Shown: positions 44,035 through 52,945, counted from the first letter of the stretch. The stretch is DNA of 64,000 bases from SSF14 sp046331245 (GCA_046331245.1 JAXLRH010000009.1:1-64000); one strand, 5' to 3'. The notes: generated from the sequence alone by a model not told the origin. Translations and numbers: made by a program.

Positions 44035-44412
44035 CTAGTGCGATGACGCCGAATGCGGTGTGTCGGGCCAGTAGGCCCACTCCTCGAAGTCGGCCACGCG
44101 GCCGTCGGCGGCGAACCGCATGACCCAGAGGTCGCGGTACTCCTGGTCGACCGGCGGGAGGTAGTGCACGCTCACCTCGACGACGGCGATCGAGCCCTCG
44201 GTGGCGATGACGCGGTGCGACATCGTGAACGGCTCGCCCTGGTCGTCGAGCCAGAACGCCTTCACCGCGTCGTGTCCGACGCGCGGCACGGCGTAGGGCG
44301 AGGTGCGATAGCTCACGTCGGGATCGAACAGGGCCTCGACGGCGGCCACGTCGTCGTTCCGCCAGGCCGACTCGTAGGCATCGACCCACGCGCGCACGAC
44401 ATCGTGATCCAC
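44035..44412 (-). CDS. SnoaL-like (NTF2-fold) protein
   Basis: The 125-residue protein has the cone-shaped NTF2/SnoaL pattern: VRAWVDAYESAWRNDDVAAVEALFDPDVSYRTSPY, then VGHDAVKAFW, and an end DLWVMRFAADGRVADFEEW. It may be a small isomerase or binding protein; the substrate is unknown. GTG 44412 lies 6 nt after TATCCT, so the message is probably leaderless. Confidence 0.82.
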   Translation of the reverse strand: MDHDVVRAWVDAYESAWRNDDVAAVEALFDPDVSYRTSPYAVPRVGHDAVKAFWLDDQGEPFTMSHRVIATEGSIAVVEVSVHYLPPVDQEYRDLWVMRFAADGRVADFEEWAYWPDTPHSASSH

Positions 44413-44418
44413 GAGCGA

Positions 44419-44424
44419 AGGATA
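44419..44424 (-). promoter_or_regulatory. -10 hexamer TATCCT of the SnoaL-like gene
   Basis: On the minus strand TATCCT, 6 nt, GTG 44412. Opposite it, GATAGT at 44458-44463 lies 5 nt before ATG 44469 of the divergent lipoprotein gene, so both could start without a leader. Confidence 0.45.
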
Positions 44425-44468
44425 CCGAGGCCCTCTCAACGTCGACGGGTGCGAGTCGATAGTGGTAC

Positions 44469-45452
44469 ATGAGGTCGATCATCCGTCTCGCGGCGCCGGT
44501 GCTCCTGGCCGGGCTCCTCGTCGCCACCTCCGCCTGCCAGCTCACCCCGGGTCGCCCGGGTCAGCCGGATCCCACCATCGGCGGCTGCCTGATGATGCCG
44601 GCGGACAGCTACTGGCACGCCGACGTCCGCGGCCTGCCGGTGAGCCCGCACTCGGCCGAGTGGATCAACAGCCTTGGGCGCAGCTCCGCGTTCCACACCG
44701 ACTTCGGGGCGGGCACCTGGAAGGGCGTGCCGATCGGATTCCCGTACGACGTCGTCGGCCCCGGCCAGCCGAAGGTCACGATGGGCTTCTACTACCCGGA
44801 GGACAGCGACCCCGGCCCGTACCCGCTCCGCTACGACGCTCCGGTCGAGGGGTCGCAGTTCTCGACGGGCGACCGTCACGTGATCACGGTCGACCGGTCC
44901 ACCTGCAAGCTCTACGAGGTGTTCGACGCGCACCGCGGCCGCACGCCGACGTCACCCTGGCTCGCCGGGTCGGGCGCCGTGTTCGACCTGTCGTCGAACG
45001 CGTTGCGTCCTGCGGAGCACACGTCCGCCGACGCCGCCGGCCTTCCCATGCTGCCGGGCCTCGTCCGGTGGGAGGAGGTGAACGCCGGCCACGTCGACCA
45101 CGCGATCCGCTTCACCGCAAACCGCACGAAGGCCGCGTACATCTGGCCGGCGCGGCATCAGGCGGGCATCACCGACGATCCGTCGGCGCCACCGATGGGC
45201 GCGTGGTTCCGCCTGCGCGCCGACTACCCGACCGACGGCCTCGCCCCGCAGGCGAAGGTCATCGTCGAGGCGATGAAGGTGCACGGGATCATCCTCGCCG
45301 ACAACGGCGCGAGCTGGTTCATGAGTGGCACGCCCGACCCGCACTGGGACAACGCCGCGCTCGCGCAGATCTGGTCGATCACCGGCAACGACATGGAGGC
45401 CATCGACCAGTCCTCGATGATGGTCGACCCCAACTCCGGTCAGGTGCGCTGA
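44469..45452 (+). CDS. Secreted lipoprotein of unknown family
   Basis: The 327-residue product has a lipoprotein signal (lipobox ATSAC at about residue 23), then DSYWHADVRGLPVSPHSAEWIN, GAGTWKGVPIGFPYDVV, HAIRFTANRTKAAYIWPARH, GAWFRLRADY and KVHGIILADNGASWFMSGTPDP. The order (a pre-domain, a HAIRFT-like turn, a WFRLR strand and a HGIILAD strand) recurs in the 428-residue protein at 48.1 kb and suggests a shared fold. The family is common in actinobacteria, and its function is not known to me. Confidence 0.75.
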   Translation: MRSIIRLAAPVLLAGLLVATSACQLTPGRPGQPDPTIGGCLMMPADSYWHADVRGLPVSPHSAEWINSLGRSSAFHTDFGAGTWKGVPIGFPYDVVGPGQPKVTMGFYYPEDSDPGPYPLRYDAPVEGSQFSTGDRHVITVDRSTCKLYEVFDAHRGRTPTSPWLAGSGAVFDLSSNALRPAEHTSADAAGLPMLPGLVRWEEVNAGHVDHAIRFTANRTKAAYIWPARHQAGITDDPSAPPMGAWFRLRADYPTDGLAPQAKVIVEAMKVHGIILADNGASWFMSGTPDPHWDNAALAQIWSITGNDMEAIDQSSMMVDPNSGQVR

Positions 45453-45543
45453 CCGCCGCTCGCTGCGACGCGATCGGTCCGGTTGCCACGGCGCCCGTGG
45501 GGTACAGAATGGTGGTCCAGATGCGCGATCGAGGGATGGTCCG

Positions 45544-45918
45544 ATGGCCGGAGATGTGACGCTGCTCCCGGCGAGCGACGAGGCGCCGCTGCTGGCGCGC
45601 CGCTTCGTCCGCGCCGAGCTCGAGGGATGGGGTGTTCCGTCGGCCAACGAGAACGCCGTGCTGTTGGCCTCCGAGCTCGTCACGCACATCGTCCGCTCCG
45701 GCCCGGCGCGCTCGAAGTTGCGTGTGGAGATCCGGCGCGACGTCGTCCGCATCGAGGTCTGCGCGAACACGTCCGATGCCGGCGCACCGCTCGGTGCGGA
45801 TGCATCGGATGTCGCTCTCGGCATCATCGAGTCGTTGTCGTCGAAGTGGGGCGTCGAGGGCGAGGACGGCATCACCACGACGTGGTTCGAGCTCGAGCCC
45901 GGCGAACGTCAGCCGTAG
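45544..45918 (+). CDS. RsbW-like HATPase (anti-sigma-type) with altered N-box
   Basis: The 124-residue protein follows the HATPase_c_2 layout of small actinobacterial anti-sigma factors: N-box segment VLLASELVTHIVRSG, LRVEIRRDVVRIEVCANTSDAG and ALGIIESLSSKWGVEGEDGITTTWFEL. At residue 48 the N-box has His where the Mg2+-binding Asn is expected (ELVTNAV). ATP binding may be weak or lost. GAGGG lies about 10 nt before ATG 45544. No sigma gene is directly linked; the sigma-like gene at 49.5 kb is the nearest candidate. Confidence 0.78.
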   Translation: MAGDVTLLPASDEAPLLARRFVRAELEGWGVPSANENAVLLASELVTHIVRSGPARSKLRVEIRRDVVRIEVCANTSDAGAPLGADASDVALGIIESLSSKWGVEGEDGITTTWFELEPGERQP

Positions 45919-45996
45919 CTCCGCGTCGCGCCCGCCGTCTGGACCAGCGTCCGAGTGGGTACTCCGAGGCATCCCAACCCCGAAAGGAACGACGAC

Positions 45997-46275
45997 ATGT
46001 TGTGGATTCTCGGAGCAATCGTGATCGGCCTCATCGCAGGGGCGTTGGCCCGAGCCGTGGTGCCGGGTGACGACGCCATGGGTGTCGGCGGCACGATCGT
46101 GCTGGGTCTGGTCGGCTCGCTCGTCGGCGGCTTCATCGGCTACCTGATCTTCCACAAGGACGCCGCCAACGGCGCGTTCCAGATGTCAGGTCTCCTCGGC
46201 AGCTTCGTCGGAGCGGTCATCGTGCTACTCGCGTGGCGCGCCTTCCACGGTCGGAGCGGCCACCTCACGCATTGA
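45997..46275 (+). CDS. GlsB/YeaQ/YmgE-family membrane protein
   Basis: The 92-residue protein has three hydrophobic helices rich in Gly: GAIVIGLIAGALARAVVPG, GTIVLGLVGSLVGGFIGYLIF and GLLGSFVGAVIVLLAW, with the PGDD turn typical of the family (transglycosylase-associated, stress-induced). AAAGGAA lies 8 nt before ATG 45997. It starts 78 nt after the RsbW-like gene. Confidence 0.88.
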   Translation: MLWILGAIVIGLIAGALARAVVPGDDAMGVGGTIVLGLVGSLVGGFIGYLIFHKDAANGAFQMSGLLGSFVGAVIVLLAWRAFHGRSGHLTH

Positions 46276-46304
46276 GCGTTCGATTGCGAAGGACCCGGTT
46301 CGGT

Positions 46305-47870
46305 TCACCCGGCGATGGTGACCCGAACCAGTCCCACGACTGCCGGCGGATGGGTGTCACGGCCGAGCTCGCCTGAGCCGTTCTCGCCCCAGCACTTCAC
46401 TCCCCCGCCCGACATCAGGGCGCACGAGTAGTCCGACGCCGCCACCACGTCGACTGCTCCGGTCAGGCCGCTCACCGTCGACGGGACGTAACTGTCAGAG
46501 AACGTTCCGTTGCCGAGCTCGCCGTCGGAGTTGGTGCCCCAGCAGTGGACGGCGGTGTCGACCGTGACGGCGCAGGTGTGGATCTCGCCGACGCCCACCC
46601 GGGTCACCGCCGGCAACCCGCCGACGTTCGTGGGTGTGTAGACGGCGGTCGTGGTGCCGATGCCCAGCTGTCCGGCGTCGTTGCGACCCCAGCACTGGAG
46701 CGTGCCGTCGGTGTGGGCGTCGCAGGTGTGCCAGTGGCCGACCGAGAGGTCGGCGGTGCCCGTGATCCCCGGAACGTCGACGGGGGTCGCGCTCCCGGAG
46801 CCGGAGCCCCACGTGCCGTTGCCGAACTGGCCGCCCTGGTTCTCACCCCAGCACTTCACGGCTCCGCCCGTGACGACGGCGCAGAACGTGCCGGCGTCGC
46901 CTTCCACCTTGACGGCATCCGTGATGCCGGGAACGTCGGTGGGCGTGAGGCTCGAGTCGCCCCAGCACTTCACCGCACCGCCCACCACGGCGCACGTGCG
47001 GTAGAAGCCGGCAGCGATGGACGTGGCCCCGGTGATGCCGGTGACCTCCACGGGTACGGCGGAGGGCGTGTTCGTCCCGTTGCCGAGCTGGCCCTTGGCG
47101 TTGTCGCCCCAGCAGTCCACCGCGCCACCGGCCACGATCGCGCAGTTGTGGTACCAGCCCGTCCCGACCGATGTCGCACCCGAGATGCCGGCGATCGTGA
47201 CCGGGTCGTAGTTGGTGAAGGAGGAGTAGCCGAGGCCCCAGCACTTCACCGCGCCCGTCGCCAGTGCCGCGCACGTGTGAAGGAAGCTGGCCGAGATGTT
47301 GACCGCGTCGGTCACGCCGTTGACGTCGACGGGGACGTTGCTGTCGGGAGGAGGCGTGGGCGGCGGCAGGCTGCCCTGCGGGTAGCCCCATACGAAGGTA
47401 TTGGGCAGGGGCAGGATGCCGAGCGCCCAGCCGAGGATCGTGCCGGCATCGGTGTCGGGGTAGATCGTGACCTCGTAGCTGAGGCCGCCCGTCGACGTGA
47501 GGTGCACGCACTGACCGGGCCGGGGGACGTTGAGCTGCGTCGGGCTGCTGCCGGGCGACTTCGTGAACAGGGTGCGGGTCTCGCCGGCGACCGGGTTGGA
47601 GACCGTCACGTCGTACACGCCGACGCCGGGGAGGCCGTCAGGCGGTGTGCCGTTGTAGTACCAGGCCACCTCGCCCTTGAGCGTTGAGCCGGCGGGCGCC
47701 GACAGGAACTTCACGTCGATGTGATCGACGGGGATACCCGCCGGAGCACAGGCCTCCGAGAACCCCTTCGTCGACGGGGCCGTGACCACGCACGACGACA
47801 GGCCGAGCGACAACGCACCCAGCGCTGCGACCACCAGCGCCTTCCGTTGCAACCGACCGAATTTCGCCAT
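46305..47870 (-). CDS. RCC1-like seven-bladed propeller lipoprotein
   Basis: The 521-residue product has a lipoprotein signal (lipobox LGLSSC), a beta domain with one Cys pair (about 35-160), a Pro-rich hinge, and seven copies of an RCC1-like blade, each ending in a K/D/Q/H-CWG motif (VKCWG four times, VDCWG, LQCWG, VHCWG). In nearly all blades a second Cys (HTCA, NCAI, RTCAV, SCAL) lies about ten residues earlier, so one disulfide per blade is likely. Seven blades match the RCC1 fold. Such proteins may bind other proteins or sugars at the surface. GGGGAGGG lies upstream of ATG 47870. Confidence 0.85.
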   Translation of the reverse strand: MAKFGRLQRKALVVAALGALSLGLSSCVVTAPSTKGFSEACAPAGIPVDHIDVKFLSAPAGSTLKGEVAWYYNGTPPDGLPGVGVYDVTVSNPVAGETRTLFTKSPGSSPTQLNVPRPGQCVHLTSTGGLSYEVTIYPDTDAGTILGWALGILPLPNTFVWGYPQGSLPPPTPPPDSNVPVDVNGVTDAVNISASFLHTCAALATGAVKCWGLGYSSFTNYDPVTIAGISGATSVGTGWYHNCAIVAGGAVDCWGDNAKGQLGNGTNTPSAVPVEVTGITGATSIAAGFYRTCAVVGGAVKCWGDSSLTPTDVPGITDAVKVEGDAGTFCAVVTGGAVKCWGENQGGQFGNGTWGSGSGSATPVDVPGITGTADLSVGHWHTCDAHTDGTLQCWGRNDAGQLGIGTTTAVYTPTNVGGLPAVTRVGVGEIHTCAVTVDTAVHCWGTNSDGELGNGTFSDSYVPSTVSGLTGAVDVVAASDYSCALMSGGGVKCWGENGSGELGRDTHPPAVVGLVRVTIAG

Positions 47871-48069
47871 GGGGCCCTCCCCTCGCCGGCGACGCGACAT
47901 GCCGCCTGTTCGAAGTGTGCGTCGCGTGTCCGCGAGGGAGCCAGGGTCGAAGGTCCGTTCACCGCTGGCTGCTGTGGCCAGAACTTCTTCGCCATCCATG
48001 TCACACCAGAACCACGTCATCCGCTGATCCGTCGCCGGCACGAGCCGGCCATCGATCAAGGAGACGACA

Positions 48070-49356
48070 ATGAAGCTCTCGGCAAGCACCAACATCCGTC
48101 GCAAGGTCCTCGCAGGTCTCACCGCCATCGGCCTCGCCGCCTCACTCACCGTGGCCCATCCGGGTGGAGCCCAGTCAGCCCCGACCGCCCCGACCGTCCG
48201 GCGCTTCTTCGCCCCGACGATGTCGTGGAACCGCCCCGTGTCCGAACTGGGCACGACGACCAGGTTCCCCGGGTACGCCGAGCGCATGTTCAAGTACGCC
48301 GGCGCCGCCGGCTGGGACGGCTCCAATCTGAGCGTCGGCTATGACCCGACGACCCGCGGCAACTGGAGCCTCGCCTTCCGCGACTACTCGGTCCCGATCT
48401 ACGACGCCGCCACCGCGACGACGAAGGTGCGGGCGTTCAAGTCCCGGGACGCCCAGGCGCTCGGTCTCCCCTGGAACGCCATGCCGATCGGGGCGAGCAT
48501 GCCGTGGAACCCGAACTGGGTCCTGGGAGCCGGGAACGACGGGATCATGGCCGTCGTCAACTACCAGACCGGCGAGGCCTGGGAGGTGTACATCCCCGTC
48601 GGGAGCCGGACGCCGTTCGACTGCTTCGACATGTGGGGCCCCAACGGTCAAGCCGGGTACGACATGACGTCGGCCTCGCACAAGTGCTTCGGCAGCGTCA
48701 ACCACTACATGGACATCTACAACGCCTCGACCACGGCGACCGTGCGAGGCATGGGCATCAACAAGTTGGCGCTCCTCACCCGCGCCGACGAGGTCGCCTC
48801 CGGCAAGATCGAACATGCTCTCGAGCTCACGAACTTCAACACGATGTTCGGGGCGGTGTGCGCCGGGAACAGCGCCAGCGCCGTCGGTGCCGGGAGTACC
48901 TGTGGGTTCTCGCTCGCCCCGGCCACCCGGGTCGAGCACCCGGTCAACCCGCACTCCGGTACGTGCGGTGGAACGGAGATCGCGAACACGGTGGCGAACC
49001 GCGAGCGGACCGTGCCGGCGGGCATGCGCTTCCGTCTCAACATCAGTGACGCCGACATCACCACCTGGCTCGACAGCCGGAAGTTCACGGGACCGCTCCG
49101 TGACACGGCCCGCATCTTCGCCGTCGCCCTTCGTGACTACGGCTTCATCGCCGGGGCCGAGACGGGCTGCGTGCAGCCGCTCATCGAGACCGACGGTCTG
49201 CAGAACCCCGCCACCAAGGCCACCTGGCTGAAGCTCGGTATCACCGATACCGGTATCGACTGGGCGACCAAGGACGGCAAGCCCGACTTCCCCTCGTCCG
49301 ACATCCTGACCGGCCTCATCACTCAGGCCCGTCTCGAGGTCGTCAACCCCGCCTGA
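48070..49356 (+). CDS. Secreted protein distantly related to the 327-residue lipoprotein
   Basis: The 428-residue product has a signal peptide (RRKVLAGLTAIGLAASLTVA, cleavage near AQSA). The body contains TGEAWEVYIPVG, FGSVNHYMDIYN, IEHALELTNFN, MRFRLNISD and FAVALRDYGFIAG. The order of HALELT, FRLN and RDYGFIA repeats that of HAIRFT, FRLR and VHGIILA in the protein at 44.5 kb, so a shared fold is inferred. AAGGAGA lies 6 nt before ATG 48070. It is followed by a strong terminator. The 199-nt gap to the RCC1 gene holds no gene I can support. Confidence 0.78.
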   Translation: MKLSASTNIRRKVLAGLTAIGLAASLTVAHPGGAQSAPTAPTVRRFFAPTMSWNRPVSELGTTTRFPGYAERMFKYAGAAGWDGSNLSVGYDPTTRGNWSLAFRDYSVPIYDAATATTKVRAFKSRDAQALGLPWNAMPIGASMPWNPNWVLGAGNDGIMAVVNYQTGEAWEVYIPVGSRTPFDCFDMWGPNGQAGYDMTSASHKCFGSVNHYMDIYNASTTATVRGMGINKLALLTRADEVASGKIEHALELTNFNTMFGAVCAGNSASAVGAGSTCGFSLAPATRVEHPVNPHSGTCGGTEIANTVANRERTVPAGMRFRLNISDADITTWLDSRKFTGPLRDTARIFAVALRDYGFIAGAETGCVQPLIETDGLQNPATKATWLKLGITDTGIDWATKDGKPDFPSSDILTGLITQARLEVVNPA

Positions 49357-49401
49357 TCCCAAGCGGAGCCGAGACCGCCGACGTTCCGGCGGACAACGAG
49401 G

Positions 49402-49432
49402 GAGGGAGGCGATGCTGGGGATCGCCTCCCTC
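49402..49432 (+). terminator. Hairpin terminator
   Basis: A 12-bp stem GAGGGAGGCGAT with its complement and a 7-nt loop, followed by TCTCCATTTT. It lies 45 nt after the stop of the secreted protein gene. Confidence 0.8.
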
Positions 49433-49508
49433 TCTCCATTTTGGAGGTGCAGATGCGTGGTACGGACGATTGCCATCAGTTCCGGGGGTCCGCGACAATG
49501 ACCGACAC

Positions 49509-50273
49509 ATGGGGTGGAGCGTCGAGCGGTTCGAAGTGTGGTTTCACGACTTCCACTCCTCTCCCGACGGTCGTCGGGCGTGTGCGGCGTGTGCCCAGAA
49601 GCGACACATCGCGGAGTTTGCCGACGACCTGTACCAGGATTGGTACCTCTCGATCCGCTCGACGGTCGATTCGATGAGATCTGCGAACCAACAACTGCCG
49701 TCGTGGCTCGGCGACGACGAGTCGGCGCGGCGCTACTCGCTGCGAGCGCTCGACAATGACGCCATCGACATCGTTCGCCACCGAGGACGTCTACCGGTCT
49801 CGGCGAGCGTCTATACCGATGGCACGGGGAACCCACTCGACGATCTGGTCGGACCGGCGGACTCGTACGACTCTCCGGAGAGTGCGGTTGCTACCAGGGA
49901 AGCGAGCGACGGCCTCAACGGCGTCCGGCGGACGCTCGCGACGATGATGGTCAGTGGCACCGGCGGTTGCCCGGGATGCAAAGCGTTGATGTCGGTACAA
50001 CTCGCCCTCGGCGTGCTGGAGCTCCTGACCGACGGGCGCGCGTCGACCGATTCGGCGGAGGTGCGTGGCGGAACCGATGAATGGGATCGCGCCCTCTATG
50101 CGGCGCTGGAGCGGGTGGCGCCCGAGCGCGTGGGCCGCAGCGACGGCCGAATGGATGCGCGGACGCGACAACTGAAGAGACGATGCGGCGATTGCGCGCG
50201 ACGACTGCTCGGCGATCTGGTCGGCAGCGCGATCGGCGGCGGAGGACCCGGAGGCGAGGGTGGCGATGATTGA
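49509..50273 (+). CDS. Divergent sigma-70 (ECF-like) region 2 protein with three CxxC motifs
   Basis: The 254-residue protein carries a segment with the look of sigma region 2: ADDLYQDWYLSIRSTVDSM then RYSLRALDNDAIDIVRHRGR. After this, a canonical region 4 helix-turn-helix is not visible. Three CxxC motifs, at about 25-28 (ACAAC), 154-157 (CPGC) and 226-229 (CGDC), suggest zinc binding. The C-terminal end is Gly-rich. ATG 49509 is preferred; an upstream GTG-type extension is not conserved-looking. The stop overlaps the next gene by 14 nt, so the two are co-translated. Sigma assignment is inference. Confidence 0.6.
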   Translation: MGWSVERFEVWFHDFHSSPDGRRACAACAQKRHIAEFADDLYQDWYLSIRSTVDSMRSANQQLPSWLGDDESARRYSLRALDNDAIDIVRHRGRLPVSASVYTDGTGNPLDDLVGPADSYDSPESAVATREASDGLNGVRRTLATMMVSGTGGCPGCKALMSVQLALGVLELLTDGRASTDSAEVRGGTDEWDRALYAALERVAPERVGRSDGRMDARTRQLKRRCGDCARRLLGDLVGSAIGGGGPGGEGGDD

Positions 50274-51366
50274 GCTGACTTCCGAGTTCGACGCCGAGCT
50301 GTGGCGCTGGAGTCTGCGCGCTCCCGCAGGCACCGTCGGACCGGCCGGCACGGCAACGGCGTGCCTGGGCGAGAGCGCGTGGGTGCATGTGGACGAGTCA
50401 TCGGGAGGAATCGTCGAGATCACCCTCGATGCCGCGAACGGAGCGGGTCGGCTGGACGCCTCCACGGAGGAGGTGTTCCTCGCGCTCGATCGCCGCGCTG
50501 CCGGCCCGGCCGATGGTCTCCGTCTGGCCGACGAAGTAGCGAATCAGCTCGCGCGCCTCGCAGTCCTCTGTGAGACGCGAGCTGAGCGGGCGTTGCTCGG
50601 ACCGGTATCGGGATGGTGGGATGCCGAGGCGCGAGCGCTGTTCCGGACGCTCGGCATCGAACCTCCCGCCGGTGGTCCCGGCGACGCCACCGCCGGCCTC
50701 GACCTGCCTGCCATCGAACTCGTGGGTGATCTTCGCTCGGGCGGCTGGATCGATCGGATCGAGGAGGTCGTCACCGCCGGCAGCGTCGGCCGGCTGCGGG
50801 AGGCCTTGCCGCCGGTGTCCGCTGCTGATCTGCGCGAGCTCGCCGATCCTGCGACGGCGCGACTCGGTCTCCTGCCAGAGTCCGGGTCCGGACGGGTTGC
50901 GGTCGACCCATCGCTGGTTCCGGTCGGTCGCCTCGATCTACGGACCGGGGTCATGGTGAACGTCGATCGGCCACGGTCGTCGCTCAGCGTGTCCGTGCCC
51001 GTTCAACGGGGGGTCTACGCCGCGGACGTCCAAGGCATTCTCGTGATCCTCCTCGACGAGGCGGAGGACGTTCCCGTCGCCGTGAGTCCGCTCGCCTTGT
51101 CGATCGGTGACCGCGCCGACGCTATGGAGGCCGGGGTCGACCTGATCGTCGGCGCCCAACGCGACCTGACGTCGCTGTCATTGCAGCTGACCTCGCAGAC
51201 CGGCGCACTTCCATCGTCCGGGCTCCGAGGCCGACGTCGTGCGCTCACGGCGGCACGCCACGACCTGACCCTCGACCGTCTGGCCGCTCCTCCTGGTCCG
51301 ACGCTGTGGGAGAGCGGGGCATTCCTGGGAGAGCTCGCCGACGCAGCAGCGCTCACTCAGACCTGA
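50260..51366 (+). CDS. Hypothetical protein, 368 residues, partner of the sigma-like gene
   Basis: No family recognised. No signal or membrane helix is visible. Segments such as VPVAVSPLALSIGDRADAM, LIVGAQRDLTSLSLQLTSQTG and RALTAARHDLTLDRL look helical and soluble. An N-terminal beta-rich part EFDAELWRWSLRAPAGT precedes. The start overlaps the sigma-like gene by 14 nt; GGAGG at 50250-50254 lies 5 nt before GTG 50260 (ATG 50266 is possible). The tight overlap suggests it works with the sigma-like protein, possibly as a regulator. Confidence 0.6.
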   Translation: MAMIELTSEFDAELWRWSLRAPAGTVGPAGTATACLGESAWVHVDESSGGIVEITLDAANGAGRLDASTEEVFLALDRRAAGPADGLRLADEVANQLARLAVLCETRAERALLGPVSGWWDAEARALFRTLGIEPPAGGPGDATAGLDLPAIELVGDLRSGGWIDRIEEVVTAGSVGRLREALPPVSAADLRELADPATARLGLLPESGSGRVAVDPSLVPVGRLDLRTGVMVNVDRPRSSLSVSVPVQRGVYAADVQGILVILLDEAEDVPVAVSPLALSIGDRADAMEAGVDLIVGAQRDLTSLSLQLTSQTGALPSSGLRGRRRALTAARHDLTLDRLAAPPGPTLWESGAFLGELADAAALTQT

Positions 51367-51440
51367 GGCCGTCCCGGCCGGGTGGTGTCACACCAGCCGC
51401 CTCCTGAACGCTCACCTGCTCCACACACCGAGGAGCAGCA

Positions 51441-51638
51441 ATGAGCAACACCGACGTCTACGAAGCAGCGACCGACGCCCCCACTGTGGCTGTGGTGAAC
51501 TGGCCGACACCCGACGAGCTGCGACATGTCGCAGTGCGGTGGGTGCGCCCCGGCATGAGCCCGACGGCCGTCATGGCCGCACTCACCACCATCGCCATCG
51601 AGGGAGCGGTCGTCGCTCTCGTCGCGCACCTCGTGTGA
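51441..51638 (+). CDS. Small protein with hydrophobic C-terminus, 65 residues
   Basis: The product starts polar (SNTDVYEAATDAPTVAVVNWPTPDELRHVAVRW) and ends with a helix rich in Ala and Val (AVMAALTTIAIEGAVVALVAHLV). AGGAG at 51431-51435 with 5-nt spacing supports the start. It may be a membrane-associated small protein or a peptide precursor. Homologues are not known to me. It lies between the sigma-like operon and the convergent kinase gene. Confidence 0.6.
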   Translation: MSNTDVYEAATDAPTVAVVNWPTPDELRHVAVRWVRPGMSPTAVMAALTTIAIEGAVVALVAHLV

Positions 51639-51670
51639 GACGCCCCCCGTTCCGGCGCTGCGTCGATGTG

Positions 51671-52933
51671 TCAGGAACCGAAGTCCAGTTGCGTCCAGAT
51701 GAGGTCGTCGCGGCCTTCGGACGACACGACGAGAACGCACCCCGACTCGGCGGCGGCGCAGTCGGTAGTGCCGGCCGGCGGGCGGATCGATCGTGCAATC
51801 GAGACAGTCGGCCTCGCGCCCGTCGGCAGCGGTTGCTCGGTGTCGCGGTCACAGTCGGCCAAGCCGTCGAACGGCGGCTGGTAGCGGCACTGCACGACGG
51901 TCGCCCCGTCGAGCGACGTCGGCTCGACGGTGTCGGGCAGGGCGAGGGTCGCCGTGCGGCCGGTCACGGCGGTCGGGTTGATCTGAGCAGTGGCACCGCC
52001 AAGTGGCCGGTCGACGGAGCGGTCGAACGCAGCGGCATCGAGCCGGTTCTTGGCGAATACGACCGCCAGAACCGCGATCACGACCACGATCGCGAGGGTG
52101 CCGACGCCGACGATCGGCGGTCTCGGGTACGGGCCGGCGAGGCGGCGGAGCTCGGCCTCGACCGCGGTGTCGGGTGCGTCGGTCGACGGGGCCACCATCC
52201 TTCGCGCCTCGTCGGCACTGCGGGGACGAGAAAGCGGCTCGCGCCGAGTCAGGGCTGCGACCAGATCGTCGACCACCTGCGCCGGCTCCGAACATCTCGC
52301 GACGAGATCGCGAACCACCATCCCGACCGCGTACAGGTCACTCGCCTCGTCGTGCTCACCCATCGCCACCGTCTCGGGGGCGATGTACGGTACCGTCCCG
52401 ACCTGACCACCGGTGCTCGTGAGGCGGGGGCCGTCGAGCAGCAAGGCCGAGCCGAAGTCGGCGAGCTTGAGCTGGGGCCGTAGGTCGGTGACGTCGACCA
52501 TCACGTTGGAGGGCTTGATGTCGCGATGGACGATCCCCAACCGGTGGATGTGCGCAACGCCGGCGAGCAACTGCGAGGCAAAATCGGCGCAGACCTGCGG
52601 GGACAGCGCGATGTCAGCGTCGATCACGTGCTGCAGGTCGGGCCCGTGCACATAGTCCATGACGAGAAGTGAACGGTGCGCGTCCTGCACCCACTCGCGG
52701 CTCGCGACCACGTGCGGGTCGTCCAACCGCATGTGCTGCTCCTGGACGAAGCGCATGAATGCCTCGGAGTCGGCGCGGCCGCTGTCGAAGCGCTTGACTG
52801 CCACAAGGTCGCGGTGCCGACGGCGACGCGCCAGCCACACCGTGCCATGCGCGCCCTGACCGAGTTGCTCGACGATGCGGTACCGCAGGCCGCTCGCCCA
52901 GGCGGGTTGGCGTGCCGGCAGGCGGGGTCGCAT
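51671..52933 (-). CDS. Transmembrane Ser/Thr protein kinase with Cys-containing outside domain
   Basis: The 420-residue receptor-like kinase has a complete Hanks fold: glycine loop LGQGAHGTVWLA, catalytic Lys47 (VAVKRF), HRDIKPSN (136-143), LADFGSALL (159-161) and VPYIAPE. One transmembrane helix lies at about 273-294 (IVGVGTLAIVVVIAVLAVVFA), and an outside domain follows with two Cys pairs (VQCRYQPPFDGLADC, TTDCAAAESGC). There are no PASTA repeats. The start is ATG 52933. The divergent gene encodes a secreted Cys-rich peptide, and the palindrome between them suggests shared control and perhaps ligand sensing. Confidence 0.88.
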   Translation of the reverse strand: MRPRLPARQPAWASGLRYRIVEQLGQGAHGTVWLARRRRHRDLVAVKRFDSGRADSEAFMRFVQEQHMRLDDPHVVASREWVQDAHRSLLVMDYVHGPDLQHVIDADIALSPQVCADFASQLLAGVAHIHRLGIVHRDIKPSNVMVDVTDLRPQLKLADFGSALLLDGPRLTSTGGQVGTVPYIAPETVAMGEHDEASDLYAVGMVVRDLVARCSEPAQVVDDLVAALTRREPLSRPRSADEARRMVAPSTDAPDTAVEAELRRLAGPYPRPPIVGVGTLAIVVVIAVLAVVFAKNRLDAAAFDRSVDRPLGGATAQINPTAVTGRTATLALPDTVEPTSLDGATVVQCRYQPPFDGLADCDRDTEQPLPTGARPTVSIARSIRPPAGTTDCAAAESGCVLVVSSEGRDDLIWTQLDFGS

Positions 52934-52945
52934 GGGTTGAGGAGC

